Under the pieces are notes generated by a model. That model did no database searches and had not been told where the DNA came from. It saw only the letters and a program-made list of their open reading frames with translations. Made by a program: the position numbers and the translations under genes. A stretch of 64,000 nucleotides of DNA from Paraburkholderia bonniea (GTDB lineage: Bacteria; Pseudomonadota; Gammaproteobacteria; Burkholderiales; Burkholderiaceae), in the NCBI RefSeq assembly GCF_009455625.1, contig NZ_QPEQ01000001.1, forward strand, positions 2,418,001-2,482,000, given 5' to 3'. Shown here piece after piece: positions 18,201-27,591 of this stretch (its first letter is position 1; every line of letters begins with the position of its first letter).

Positions 18201-19418
18201 CGCGCGCTTGACCAGGCGCACATTGAGGTTCGAGATGCGCTGGGTGTGCGCGTCGAGATACACCTCCGTGCGAGCGTCGATCAATGGCAGCAGGTTCTGG
18301 TCAAGCGCCCCCGGTTTGGCGTTGACCACCGAGACCGTACCGCTGACCGCGAAACCCGCCGCGGGTGTAGCTGCCGCCGCTTGCGCATGGCGGGTGGTTT
18401 GTCTGGCGGGACGTTTGGTGCTGCTGGTATCCGCCGCCTTGCTGTCATGCGCTCGCGCTGCGGCGCTAACAGGCGCGGGCTTTAATTCGGCACGCAGCGT
18501 CAGGTCCGCTTGCGGCGCGCCCTCGGCAAAGGCCTGCGGATTCACGTGATCGAACGCCAGCGTCGCGCGCTGTAACGGCACCGCGCCGAACGGCGTCGCT
18601 TCGATCCGCGCATGGCCCGCGAGTTTCATGCCGCTCGCATCCAGCTCAGCAATCAGTTGCTCCAGCGAACCTGACAGCTGCCCTTGCACCTGAACCGCTT
18701 CGTTGCTCAGCTTGCCGGCGTAGCCCAGCGTGCCGCTCAGCGCAAACGGCCGGACGCCATCGAGCTTCGCCGTGAGATTCACCGCGCCAAACGGCGTATC
18801 GAGCCGCTCAAGCGACGCTTCGTGATGACGCCCATCGCTGCGGCCATAAAACTTCAGACGGACGTATTCGGTCGTCGTCGTGCCTTCATGCAGGCGTAAT
18901 TTCTCGACCCGCAGATCGCGCACCAGCAGTTGCAGCGGCAAACGCAGATCCTGCGGCAGTGTCAGCGGCGTGCTGCTCTCGGGTTCAGGCGCGCCAGGGC
19001 GCAGATCAATCGTCCCGACGTGCAAAGACTCAATCGCTAAACGCCACGGCTTGCGGCTCAGCGTCCAGCGCCCGGTGATGTGGTCGATCTTGAACGCCAG
19101 CCCGTTGGCATCGGGGCTGCGCCATTCGATCTGCCGCAGCCGGATGCCGCTCGCCAGCGTGCCGCCCTCCAGCGTGCCGGTCAACCGCCCAAAGAACATG
19201 CCCACCACGGTCTGCCACGCATAGCTGGTGCCACGCTCGGTCCATACCGCACCGCACAACGCGCCCACCAGCAAGGCCACCAGCAGCACCAGCACGCCCA
19301 CCGTCCAGGCGCACGTGCGCCACAGCCGCCGCCACCAGCGCCGTGCAAACGACGGTGGTGGCGGCGGTGGCTGGTCTGGCGTAGACGGGCTGGGGCTCAC
19401 GGGGACATCGGTTGTCAT
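15222..19418 (-). CDS. tamB: Translocation and assembly module subunit TamB
   Basis: A 1398-residue inner-membrane-anchored periplasm-spanning protein. One N-terminal membrane segment (about 30-58) is followed by very long beta-rich repetitive sequence and a conserved C-terminal DUF490 domain ending LLYTRRFDRWQW. TamB works with TamA in outer-membrane protein insertion and in anterograde phospholipid transport. Two Ala/Arg/Lys-rich low-complexity insertions (about residues 330-370 and 545-590) interrupt the repeats; similar linkers are common in GC-rich homologues. tamA lies just upstream, ending 56 bases before this start, so the two form an operon. The ATG at 19418 is the only sensible start. 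Confidence 0.93.
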   Translation of the reverse strand: MTTDVPVSPSPSTPDQPPPPPPSFARRWWRRLWRTCAWTVGVLVLLVALLVGALCGAVWTERGTSYAWQTVVGMFFGRLTGTLEGGTLASGIRLRQIEWRSPDANGLAFKIDHITGRWTLSRKPWRLAIESLHVGTIDLRPGAPEPESSTPLTLPQDLRLPLQLLVRDLRVEKLRLHEGTTTTEYVRLKFYGRSDGRHHEASLERLDTPFGAVNLTAKLDGVRPFALSGTLGYAGKLSNEAVQVQGQLSGSLEQLIAELDASGMKLAGHARIEATPFGAVPLQRATLAFDHVNPQAFAEGAPQADLTLRAELKPAPVSAAARAHDSKAADTSSTKRPARQTTRHAQAAAATPAAGFAVSGTVSVVNAKPGALDQNLLPLIDARTEVYLDAHTQRISNLNVRLVKRATLSGGGALAGKHGQFDLKVAGLDLNALEASLRPTQLAGPIAIRLNGDEQHLTLDLADPATALRAQASARFNPARINLERVNVSAGQGSVALTGVLNHDARSSYALKAALTDFNPLLLMAQTAATRASPAPASASAPRSAAGTQSAPASARAKARTAAAQRPPAAAPRRKIEARVNGTLNVAGTLAPQLTAQADFKLGESVYDGLPLTGSGTVQVAGTRLLPSHAALSVAGNQVNLQGSFGARGDRLRFRVDAPQLERLGFGLTGVLAADGDVTGSLAHPDLVLNYNAQNVAFGANRIGAAKGHAELRDGPNGALVFSTDASGLSAEGIEVPSLTARLRGTRANHTLEASALGKFYGRKLDLALAANGHLNDSPEGMRWNGTVSRLQNRGTPELNLEAPLALSAQANRVTLGATRLSFEGALLNLKSFVFDHGQIRSAGTLSSVALARLLALQAEISGTPSPLKTDLVFDGDWDFNLGKSASGHLQIKRREGDATVEVGRGIASLGITALAARAEFSGGNRLNATLHGQASRLGVLDVNAQTTLALRDGLLTLSEEAPVSGKVVADLPSLKTTGGLFGPSYLLDGRLSLKLTLAGTMAQPRLSGALTGDGLSATLVDQGVQLKDGVVRIGLLENKVDFQQVEFHGASGTLRAKGQVRLGDTDPDLNASIVADKLELFAAPDRQLSLSGSASVTSAGSQGGMAINGKFTVDHALFDMPEEAAPKLGDDVVIVRADGTVRGEKLPKLTNSDRPASPFAPRANIDLNLGENFRFRGQGADLGLRGTITAMSAPNQPLRAVGNVRVTQGSTYTSFGRKLAIENGFFTFNGPVANPGINILAMRRNQQVEAGVQVTGTVQSPTAKLVSEPNVADNEKLSWLLFGHGTDQGNSLGQQSAMTTALALLGSAGGKRIAQTFGLDEFSIGRSDVGLTDPQVVMVSKAINEWLVIGYEQGLQSASNAIKATVNLTRYWSVAAYGGTFQGVDLLYTRRFDRWQW

Positions 19419-19474
19419 GCTGAATACCAGGGCAAAAATACGGAATACGGGATCACGGGCACAAGCCGCTGCGT

Positions 19475-21268
19475 CTAGAAGGCGATGCCAAGCGTCAGAT
19501 AAGGACGCACGCTGCGATTGCGGATGCCATAAGCCAGATCAACGTTGACCGGCCCGACCGGGCTGCGCCAGCGCGCGCCCACACCCGCGCCTGGGTAGAA
19601 CACCTTTTCGCTCCAGGTGTCGGTGGCGGTACCGATATCGAAAAACGCCGCCGCGCCCCAGTTATGCGTGAACCAGTGCTGATACTCGGCGGTCCCGGTC
19701 AGCAGATATTTGGTCGGCAAGATCGAGCCGCCGACGTTATTCCCAATGCTCTGGAAGCTGTAGCCGCGCACTGAGTTCGAACCGCCCGCGCGAAACAGCA
19801 GCGAAGCCGGAATGCCGCTTGACCCGCCGCCACTGAACACCCCACCCAGCTCCGCACGCAACAGCACCAAGTCACGCGTGCCAACCGGCAAATATTGCTG
19901 GCCACGGGCATAACCCCGCACGAAGCTCTGTTCCGCCAGCACGCCTTTCACTGCAAAGCCCGCTTCGACGTGAATCAGATTGCCGGAATGCGGAAAGAGC
20001 GGATCGTCGGTATTACGCCGGGTCCATGACCATGCAGGCACCAGCGCGTGGCTGCTGCTCGGCGCGGCGAGGTTTTGGTCGAGACGGTCCTGGTAGTACA
20101 GCAGCGAATAAGCGTAGTCGATGAACTGCGAAGTGCGGGTGCGTTGAATCCCGCCACGCGCGCTGTAAATACGCGTATCCGACACATTGGTGCTGGTGTA
20201 GGACGCCAGCACGCTATTGGTCCAGGCACGCGGGCCTGGCGGCATCGAAAGCTGCACCTGGCCGTACTGCTGGATCTGGTCGAGACGCCCCTGAACCGAA
20301 AACGGCCAGGCCTTGCCGAACGTGTCGAGATATGAATAAGAGCCCTGGATATGCGGCCCGTTATCGGTTGAGTAGCCCACGCCACCGCGCACGCTATGAA
20401 ACGGGTACTCACTGACCTTCACATGGAGCGGCGTTTCGTGTGGCTTGTCAGGATCGTTATCGACATCGATTGCCACGCTGGCGTAATACGGCGTGTTTTG
20501 CAGCTGACGCTGGAGCTCGTTCACCCGCTGCACGTCATAGATTGCGCCAACGCCGACTGGATTCACGTTCTGCACGATCTGTTCGGGATAGCGCCGCGTG
20601 CCGCTGACATCCAGCTTGCCCATGGTGAAGGTTGGACCGCTATCGAAGGTCACGCTGAGCTTCGCTGCCCGCGTGCGCGGATCGACCAGCGCGCGCGAAT
20701 CAACGATTTTCGCCGCCAGATAGCGGCGCGACTGCAGCGCCTTGAGCGCCGCGTTTTTCGCCGCCTCCCACGCGGCCTGCGAAAACGGCTGGCCATCATG
20801 CAGATCGAACGCCAGACGGGTGGCTTTCTCCTGTTCGGGATCTTCGCCGTGCACCGGCCCGTCGAACGTTAAATCAACCGAGGAAACCATCGTGCGAGGC
20901 CCCGGGTCGACCTTCACCATGACCCGCTGCTTGCCCTCCACCATCTGCACATCAGTGCGCACCACAGGCGAAAAATACCCTTCAGTCGCGGTCAAATCAC
21001 GCACTTGCTGCGGCGTCGCGGTAATCAGGAAGTCGAACTGCTCGGCACTGACACCCGCGCGTTTGGCGAAGCGGGCGAGATCAAGATGAGATTCGAGCAG
21101 CTTGCGCACCTGGCGCGGTTCAGCTTCGATCTCTACCTTGTAGGCCGCATGTGCGGCGAAGGCCTGCATCAGGATGCCGCACGTCAGCCAGGCACGCAGC
21201 CTGCGTCTGAACCGCGAAGCACTGGGTGTCGCGCGCCGTGCGCGCGAGAGTTTGATCGCACATCCCAC
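19475..21268 (-). CDS. tamA: Translocation and assembly module subunit TamA (Omp85 family)
   Basis: A protein of about 597 residues in the Omp85/BamA superfamily. It has a signal peptide ending AAHA, three POTRA-like repeats in the N-terminal 230 residues, and a 16-strand beta-barrel with the VRGY motif (SNSVRGYSFQSIG) and a terminal aromatic (LTLGIAF). The open frame reaches 21331 with a TTG, but I choose the GTG at 21268 because a full GGAGG lies 9 bases before it. It inserts in the outer membrane and partners TamB. A TCAAAT element at 21346-21351 (minus) may be its -10 box. BamA is excluded by the lack of five POTRA domains and by tamB next door. Confidence 0.9.
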   Translation of the reverse strand: MGCAIKLSRARRATPSASRFRRRLRAWLTCGILMQAFAAHAAYKVEIEAEPRQVRKLLESHLDLARFAKRAGVSAEQFDFLITATPQQVRDLTATEGYFSPVVRTDVQMVEGKQRVMVKVDPGPRTMVSSVDLTFDGPVHGEDPEQEKATRLAFDLHDGQPFSQAAWEAAKNAALKALQSRRYLAAKIVDSRALVDPRTRAAKLSVTFDSGPTFTMGKLDVSGTRRYPEQIVQNVNPVGVGAIYDVQRVNELQRQLQNTPYYASVAIDVDNDPDKPHETPLHVKVSEYPFHSVRGGVGYSTDNGPHIQGSYSYLDTFGKAWPFSVQGRLDQIQQYGQVQLSMPPGPRAWTNSVLASYTSTNVSDTRIYSARGGIQRTRTSQFIDYAYSLLYYQDRLDQNLAAPSSSHALVPAWSWTRRNTDDPLFPHSGNLIHVEAGFAVKGVLAEQSFVRGYARGQQYLPVGTRDLVLLRAELGGVFSGGGSSGIPASLLFRAGGSNSVRGYSFQSIGNNVGGSILPTKYLLTGTAEYQHWFTHNWGAAAFFDIGTATDTWSEKVFYPGAGVGARWRSPVGPVNVDLAYGIRNRSVRPYLTLGIAF

Positions 21269-21569
21269 CAGACAGAGCCTCCAGCCGTTATGAAAATGTT
21301 TCGCTGGCCTAGCTGAAGTTAGCGCCAGCAAAACCGAAACGCGCTATTTGACCACATCAGCGCGCACTCACATACCGTGCCGAGGTACGCGCCAGCTCCT
21401 GTACAGCCGCCAGGCACCTGCCTGGCTACGGCCATCGATGCAACGGGCATACAGCGGACATGCACACGGCAAACTTCATGCCGGTCTCGCTAGTGAACCC
21501 GCTCCACCCGGGGCGGACCGACCGGGGCACAGGTTTCAGGCAACTTTAGGCAACGCGAGGCGCATGCGG

Positions 21570-21575
21570 TAAAAT
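21570..21575 (+). promoter_or_regulatory. Possible -10 element for the DUF3460-scpA operon
   Basis: TAAAAT followed by CCGCG, 64 bases before the first gene. No clear -35 box is seen. Confidence 0.45.
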
Positions 21576-21638
21576 CCGCGACTGCTTTATAGCGGCGGTG
21601 CCCTGCCCGCCGCTTCTTCTTTTTTGCGGACCCGCGCC

Positions 21639-21824
21639 ATGTATCAATCAGACATCACCCAGTTCCTGAACCAGCTCAAAGAGCAAAAGCCCACTCTTGA
21701 AGCCGAGCAACGGCAAGGCCGCGCCCTGTTGTGGGACAAAGCCCCCACCGATCTCGACGAACGCGCCCGGCAACAGGCGTCCAAGGTTGAGCAAACGCCT
21801 TACGTCTACTACCAGAACTTCTAG
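21639..21824 (+). CDS. DUF3460 family small protein
   Basis: A 61-residue protein starting MYQSDITQFLNQLK and ending TPYVYYQNF. It is highly charged and predicted mostly helical, with no signal or membrane segment. The family is found mainly in Burkholderiales and its function is unknown. The frame opens at 21624, but the ATG at 21639 is the family start. It ends two bases before the scpA ATG, so it is almost certainly co-transcribed and probably translationally coupled with scpA. Confidence 0.82.
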   Translation: MYQSDITQFLNQLKEQKPTLEAEQRQGRALLWDKAPTDLDERARQQASKVEQTPYVYYQNF

Positions 21825-21826
21825 CA

Positions 21827-22711
21827 ATGGCCCGCGCCGAACGCGGCCGTCCCCGCCGCCGGGTAACGGCCGGCGAATCCGACGCGGCGCTCGCCGCGCC
21901 GGAAACTGATTCAACGCCCGACACCATCGACGGCATTGCATTCGCCCGTCTGTATGGCGAGCCGCTGTTCAAGCTGCCGCACGATCTGTACATCCCGCCT
22001 GACGCCCTCGAAATTTTTCTCGAAACCTTCGAGGGCCCGCTGGACCTGCTGCTCTACCTGATCCGCAAGCAAAACTTCAACGTGCTCGACATCCCGATGG
22101 CGGATGTCACGGTGCAATACCTGGGCTACGTCGAGCAACTGCGCAAAACCAACCTCGAACTAGCCGCTGAATACCTGCTGATGGCCGCGATGTTGATCGA
22201 AATCAAGTCGCGCATGCTGCTGCCGCTCAAAAAGACCGACGCCGACGATGAGGCCGAAGACCCGCGCGCCGAACTGGTACGCCGTCTGCTCGAATATGAA
22301 CAGATGAAACTCGCCGCTCAGCGTCTCGACCGGCTACCGCAACTCGGGCGCGATTTTCTGCGCGCCGACGTGTATATCGAGCAAAGCATCACGCCGCGTT
22401 TTCCTGATGTGAATAGCGACGACCTGCGCGCAGCATGGGCCGATGTCATCAAGCGGGCCAAGCTGGTGCAGCACCACCACATTTCCCGCGAAGAGCTATC
22501 CGTGCGCGAACACATGAGCGTGATTCTGCGCAAGCTGCAACATGCGCGCTTCATGGAATTCTCCGATTTGTTCGACGTCACCCGCGGAGTGCCCGTCGTG
22601 ATCGTGAACTTCATCGCCATGCTGGAGCTATCGCGCGAATCACTGCTGGAGATCACCCAGGCCGAACCCTTTGCGCCAATCTATGTGCGGCTGGCCTATC
22701 TGCCTGCCTGA
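21827..22711 (+). CDS. scpA: Segregation and condensation protein A (kleisin)
   Basis: A 294-residue kleisin subunit of the SMC-ScpAB condensin complex, bridging SMC heads and helping chromosome segregation. The N-terminal domain (ALEIFLETFEGPLDLLLYLI) and the winged-helix C-terminal end are characteristic. Residues 1-30 are a basic, variable leader. scpB is not adjacent, which is common in betaproteobacteria where scpA sits before panC. The start is 2 bases after the DUF3460 stop. Confidence 0.93.
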   Translation: MARAERGRPRRRVTAGESDAALAAPETDSTPDTIDGIAFARLYGEPLFKLPHDLYIPPDALEIFLETFEGPLDLLLYLIRKQNFNVLDIPMADVTVQYLGYVEQLRKTNLELAAEYLLMAAMLIEIKSRMLLPLKKTDADDEAEDPRAELVRRLLEYEQMKLAAQRLDRLPQLGRDFLRADVYIEQSITPRFPDVNSDDLRAAWADVIKRAKLVQHHHISREELSVREHMSVILRKLQHARFMEFSDLFDVTRGVPVVIVNFIAMLELSRESLLEITQAEPFAPIYVRLAYLPA

Positions 22712-22834
22712 GGCGGCCCCTGCCGCCCCGCCGTCCCATTCAGACCCAACCCGGGGCGGCAGGAAGGAACCGGCAAGAACAAACCCATGCGCAACCTTCA
22801 ACGCAGCAGGTCCACCTCAAAGCTTCAAAGCCTC

Positions 22835-22840
22835 TACAAT
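22835..22840 (+). promoter_or_regulatory. Possible -10 element for panC
   Basis: TACAAT followed by TTCGCG, 112 bases before the panC ATG, suggesting that panC-panD has its own promoter besides readthrough from scpA. Confidence 0.4.
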
Positions 22841-22867
22841 TTCGCGCGACGTTGCCCGGCCCTTTAG

Positions 22868-23785
<918 letters not shown>

Positions 23786-23845
23786 ACCAGGCGGATGCAG
23801 AACCGCTCAAGCGCCCCCCTCACCCGCCGCACAGGAAGCCACACC

Positions 23846-24232
23846 ATGCAACGCCATCTGCTGAAATCGAAGATCCACCGCGCCGCTGTCACACATTGCG
23901 AATTGCATTACGAAGGCTCATGCGCAATCGACGAAGACTTGCTCGACGCCGCGAACATCGTCGAAAACGAACGGATCGACATCTGGAACATCAACAATGG
24001 CGAGCGCTTTTCCACCTACGCGATCAAGGGAGAACGCGGCAGCGGCATGATCTCGCTGAATGGCTCGGCAGCGCGGCGGGCACAGCTGGGCGACCTGGTC
24101 ATCATCGCGGCCTTCGCCATGGTGGATGAGGCAGAGCGCCTCGCGGGCTGGAAGCCTGAGCTAGTGTTCGTCGATGAAAACAACCGGATCAAGGGCAGCC
24201 GCGACCACGTGCCAACGCAAAGCTGGTCTTGA
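23846..24232 (+). CDS. panD: Aspartate 1-decarboxylase precursor
   Basis: A 128-residue proenzyme that makes beta-alanine from aspartate for PanC. Self-cleavage occurs between Gly24 and Ser25 in HYEGSCAID, producing the pyruvoyl group on the new alpha chain. Length matches the family. The ATG at 23846 has AGGAA upstream; the open frame from 23795 adds residues unlike the family. It lies 60 bases after panC and is probably in the same operon. Confidence 0.96.
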   Translation: MQRHLLKSKIHRAAVTHCELHYEGSCAIDEDLLDAANIVENERIDIWNINNGERFSTYAIKGERGSGMISLNGSAARRAQLGDLVIIAAFAMVDEAERLAGWKPELVFVDENNRIKGSRDHVPTQSWS

Positions 24233-24250
24233 AAGCGGCTGTGTTTTTAC

Positions 24251-24298
24251 GCTGGGGTGCTGGGGTGCTGGGGTGCTGGGGTGCTGGGGTGCTGGGGT
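24251..24298 (+). repeat. Tandem repeat, 8-bp unit x 6
   Basis: Six exact, consecutive copies of GCTGGGGT, followed by a partial copy and then degenerate relatives (GCTGAGAC, GTGCCGAG) to about 24330. It lies in the spacer between panD and the convergent parA. Confidence 0.95.
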
Positions 24299-24428
24299 GC
24301 TGAGACGCCAAGGTGCCGAGACGCCGGAGTGCCTGGGCACCAGAACGCGCCCGCTTCACGGCAGCACGGCACTCCAGCAGCTGTTAGCGCTACGGCGGCT
24401 TCAAAGCTTCACATTCAAAACTTCACCT

Positions 24429-25055
24429 TCAACGCTGGCTGGCCCACTCGATGATCGGCTGCCACTGCTCCAGATCTTTGGCGACCCGGCCGGGTGCCAC
24501 ATCCCATAGCGTCAAGCCCTGCGCGGCCAGTTGCACGTAGTTTTGCGTGTCGCGCAGATAGCCCAGTACCGGCAACGCCAGCCCCTCGGCAAAGCGATGC
24601 AGTTGCTCCGCCGAGCGGGTGCGCGCATCAACCCGCATCCCTACCACCGCCACATCGACGGCACCTTTGCGCACCGCTTTTTCTTGCGCCAGCCGCTGCA
24701 AAAAAGCTTGCGTCGCCAGGATATCGAACAGCGAAGGCTGAAGCGGCACGATCACCTTGTCAGCCAACGCGAGCGCCACCGTCAGGTGAGCGCCATGCAG
24801 CCCAGCCGGCGTGTCGATGACGGATTGTTCGAAGCCGCCTGGCGGTTTCGCAGGCGCGCCGGGATCGAGCCGCCACGCTTCGATAACCGGCAACGTCGCC
24901 GGCCGAGCCTGCAACCAGTCATGAGCGGACTGCTGCTGGTCTAGGTCCGCTAGCGCGACCCACGCGCCCGACGCAGCGAAATACCCCGCCAGATTGGTCG
25001 AAAGCGTGCTTTTGCCCACGCCACCCTTTGGATTCGCCACCACGATCACCGCCAT
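24429..25055 (-). CDS. Orphan ParA/MinD-type ATPase
   Basis: A 208-residue single-domain P-loop ATPase with deviant Walker A (KGGVGKST, residues 10-17), DLDQQQSA (Walker A') and VIDTPAG (switch II). It is shorter than chromosomal ParA (about 260) and has no parB next to it. Short ParA-like ATPases position cargo such as plasmids, chemoreceptor clusters or cellulose-synthase complexes. No cargo gene is visible here, so the role is unknown. AGGAGCTGGT precedes the ATG. Confidence 0.82.
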   Translation of the reverse strand: MAVIVVANPKGGVGKSTLSTNLAGYFAASGAWVALADLDQQQSAHDWLQARPATLPVIEAWRLDPGAPAKPPGGFEQSVIDTPAGLHGAHLTVALALADKVIVPLQPSLFDILATQAFLQRLAQEKAVRKGAVDVAVVGMRVDARTRSAEQLHRFAEGLALPVLGYLRDTQNYVQLAAQGLTLWDVAPGRVAKDLEQWQPIIEWASQR

Positions 25056-25493
25056 ACCAGCTCCTGAAGAAGGCCGAGCTTGCCAGCCACGTTATCTGTG
25101 GAATCCATGGACTCCGGGAGTGCCCGGCATGCTGGCTGAAGCGTCGGCATGGGCATGGGCGCTGGGCAAGACTACGGCAGATCGCCGATTACTGCTCTGT
25201 TGGCCGCGTAATTTAAAAAATAGGAGAAATCTGAAAATATCACCTGATTTTTGACAAAAACAGGTGAAAACAGGCTTATCTCAATATGATCAAGGTCTTG
25301 AGTATGGAGCGTGGTGCTGTGCAAGCAGCCAGACGGCGTCCATCGGATCACCACTGCGGGCTCGCCAGAAAATCGCGTTTTAGCCGCCCGAGTCGGCACT
25401 TGCTGGAGCGACGCATTGAAACAAACCTGTCGAAAAAGCCTGGCTAATCGCGGCTTGAGCATTACGCATTTATTTTTAAGGCAGTCGCACCTG
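25056..25493. other. Spacer without a convincing gene
   Basis: GC content falls towards the right. A short imperfect hairpin (CACCTG at 25241-25246 with CAGGTG at 25261-25266, separated by a T tract and A tract) is present. Reading frames here are short and look random. This is probably the left flank of the AT-rich islet. Confidence 0.4.
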
Positions 25494-26699
25494 CTATTTT
25501 TTTAAAAACGCTAACTTAAACCCTCTTTCCTTCAAAAAATGCTCTGAAAATTCTTCAAGCGCCCCCCAGTTCAACCCTAACATAGAAAAAAATTTACTTT
25601 CGAACACGGGAATTTTTAAAATTTCTATTTTTTCTATTTTTGCCTTAACTAGAACTCCAAAACGCAACAACTCTGACTGCCAATCTTGACCCTCAAAAAA
25701 GCTATAAATATTATCGCAGCCATATGTGAAATTAGTTACGCGCGGAAGTGATTTTATTTGCCCCAAATCTTCGAAACCGGCGCCTTCAATTGACAAATTC
25801 TTCAAAAAGTCATTTTTTATACCAAAATCTTTTCCCACGCCTAAATATCCCAGCTCACGTGAATATAAAACACATAATGAAAGAGATTTTAGTTTAGTCA
25901 TATTGTTTATAGCAGGAAGTGCTCTATAAAAATCACCTTCCTCCATGAAAACATCAAGATTCTCAATTAAACGAGAAAAATCCGAGGCGAAAAATTTATC
26001 CACTGTCTCTCGCACGCAGCATGGGGCTTGACGACCAACTCCATTTTGATCAATATAAATTTCGAAAGAAGAAAAATTGAATTTAGGCAATCGAATTGAC
26101 TGAATTTTATCAGTCGGAATTTCAGATAACACATCAACAAGCATCGAGTGGTAAGCGTTTTCCCAGCGCAACCCACATCCAGTTATGTCAATATATTTCC
26201 GATCTATTTTTGGGTGCGCGCCAAGAAGAAAATTCTTTAATTCAAGCTTCAAGGCATCTTTGTCACGGAGATTTTCCCATCGAATATTTTGATATTTTTT
26301 TAAAATTCCACCAACACCTTTTCTGCATTCATTGGCTGCTGCTTCTGCTTCTTCTGCTACTTCTTTCATGTGCCCAGAGATTTTATTTCGCAACACTGCA
26401 TTATTAAATATTCTTCGGTACAACTCCATATTATCTTTAATAACGCCTTTATCCAGCGAAATGACGATCTTGCTTTGTTGATCGTTTAGCGAGGCCTGCG
26501 ACGCTGCCTGTTTCGTCTGGACTATAGATGCTAAACACTCCGCTTCTGCCCACCCCTCTCTCAATTCTGCCTGGATAGACTTGGGCCCGACATCGTCCCC
26601 AATACTCCTATTCTCGCCAGACTCCGCGAAGGTCACCTTGCCATTTGGGAATGCCGAGGAGGGGTCAGATTTATTGTGATTCAGACTTGGTATTTTCAT
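25494..26699 (-). CDS. Unrecognised 401-residue protein with weak leucine-rich-repeat-like segments
   Basis: I do not recognise the family. The first 75 residues are polar and probably disordered; residues about 75-150 look helical with an Ala/Glu-rich stretch (KEVAEEAEAAANECRKG). Residues about 195-370 contain several short LRR-like strands (LKSLSLC, FLKNLSIEG, VTNFTYGC, KIEKIEIL). There is no signal peptide or membrane segment. The gene is strongly AT-rich (20 G or C in 60 bases at 25621-25680), with Lys, Asn, Ile and Phe far above its neighbours, so horizontal acquisition is likely. The ATG lacks a clear ribosome site. LRR proteins of this kind in host-associated Burkholderiaceae can be secreted effectors, but nothing here proves secretion. 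Confidence 0.6.
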   Translation of the reverse strand: MKIPSLNHNKSDPSSAFPNGKVTFAESGENRSIGDDVGPKSIQAELREGWAEAECLASIVQTKQAASQASLNDQQSKIVISLDKGVIKDNMELYRRIFNNAVLRNKISGHMKEVAEEAEAAANECRKGVGGILKKYQNIRWENLRDKDALKLELKNFLLGAHPKIDRKYIDITGCGLRWENAYHSMLVDVLSEIPTDKIQSIRLPKFNFSSFEIYIDQNGVGRQAPCCVRETVDKFFASDFSRLIENLDVFMEEGDFYRALPAINNMTKLKSLSLCVLYSRELGYLGVGKDFGIKNDFLKNLSIEGAGFEDLGQIKSLPRVTNFTYGCDNIYSFFEGQDWQSELLRFGVLVKAKIEKIEILKIPVFESKFFSMLGLNWGALEEFSEHFLKERGFKLAFLKK

Positions 26700-27024
26700 T
26701 TGTTAAGTTAAGTTTTCCAACCTTCGTAACCAACGGACCATTTTTGTTCCTCGACGCTTCCGGCAAAAAAACGGAAACCGGTGCGGCTAATCATTGGGCA
26801 CACGAAATGCCACTGCTGAAGCTACCGCGGACGCTAGGCAGGCAGATGTTAGGCCTGCACCTATTTCATCTCGCACACCCGCGGCATCAAATTCAGCGTT
26901 TCCGTCTCTATCAGCGGCGGAGGCACCGCCAACGTCATTGCCGATTTCACGGGCAAACGGGCGAACAAACAAACCCGCACTAGATAACACCAACTCATCC
27001 CAGGCCCGCCGTTACAATCACGCG
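26700..27024. other. Spacer upstream of cobU
   Basis: Frames run through this segment on both strands, but the translations are Ala/Arg-rich and unrelated to any family I know. I looked for a cobalamin riboswitch (the CCCCGCAACGG and GCCACTG boxes) before cobU and did not find one. A TACAAT element lies at 27013-27018. Confidence 0.4.
27013..27018 (+). promoter_or_regulatory. Possible -10 element very close to the cobU ATG
   Basis: TACAAT followed by CACGCG ends 6 bases before the ATG at 27025. If it is used, transcription would begin at or beside the start codon and the cobU message would be leaderless. No ribosome site is visible, which fits. Confidence 0.35.
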
Positions 27025-27591
27025 ATGCCCGCTCACGATCTCACCTTCGTGCTTGGCGGTGCGCGCTCCGGCAAGAGCGCGTACGCCGAGCAGCTTGCCC
27101 TGGCCGGCCCAGCGCACACCGTCACTTACATTGCCACTGCCCGTATCGCGGATGACGAGTTCGCCGCGCGCGTCGCTCATCATCAAGCGCGGCGTCCACC
27201 GCACTGGCTGCTGCGTGAAACCCCGCTCGAGCTCGCCAGCGCACTGGCGGCAGCCGATGGGCCCGGCCACTGTGTGCTGATCGACTGTCTGACGCTATGG
27301 CTGGCGAATTTTCTCTGTCCACCGGAGCACGCCGCAGCCGATGCCAGCGCTGACTATCCAGCACAGCTCGTCGCCTTTGAAACCGCACTCCTCCACGCCA
27401 CCGGCCAAATCATCGTGGTCAGCAATGAGATCGGTCTGGGCGTCGTGCCAACCGGTGCGCTCACGCGCCAGTATGTTGATGAACTGGGCCGCCTCAACCA
27501 GCGCATCGCCGCATTGAGCCCCCGGGTCACGCTGATGGTTGCGGGCTTGCCACTCACGCTGAAAACCACCCCAGCCGCCACTGATGCCTAG
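27025..27591 (+). CDS. cobU: Adenosylcobinamide kinase / adenosylcobinamide-phosphate guanylyltransferase
   Basis: A 188-residue bifunctional enzyme (CobU/CobP) that phosphorylates adenosylcobinamide and adds GMP, giving AdoCbi-GDP for nucleotide-loop assembly. The P-loop GGARSGKS is at residues 11-18; VTYIATARI, DCLTLWLAN and SNEIGLGVVP are family motifs. The frame extends to 26794, but the start at 27025 gives the standard length. Its stop lies inside the first codons of the next gene (8-base overlap), so the two are one operon. Confidence 0.95.
   Translation: MPAHDLTFVLGGARSGKSAYAEQLALAGPAHTVTYIATARIADDEFAARVAHHQARRPPHWLLRETPLELASALAAADGPGHCVLIDCLTLWLANFLCPPEHAAADASADYPAQLVAFETALLHATGQIIVVSNEIGLGVVPTGALTRQYVDELGRLNQRIAALSPRVTLMVAGLPLTLKTTPAATDA

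Noticed and set aside
26645..27024. Open frames upstream of cobU and a possible second B12 riboswitch
   Set aside because: The frames have no family features, and the conserved riboswitch boxes (CCCCGCAACGG, GCCACTG) are absent on both strands.
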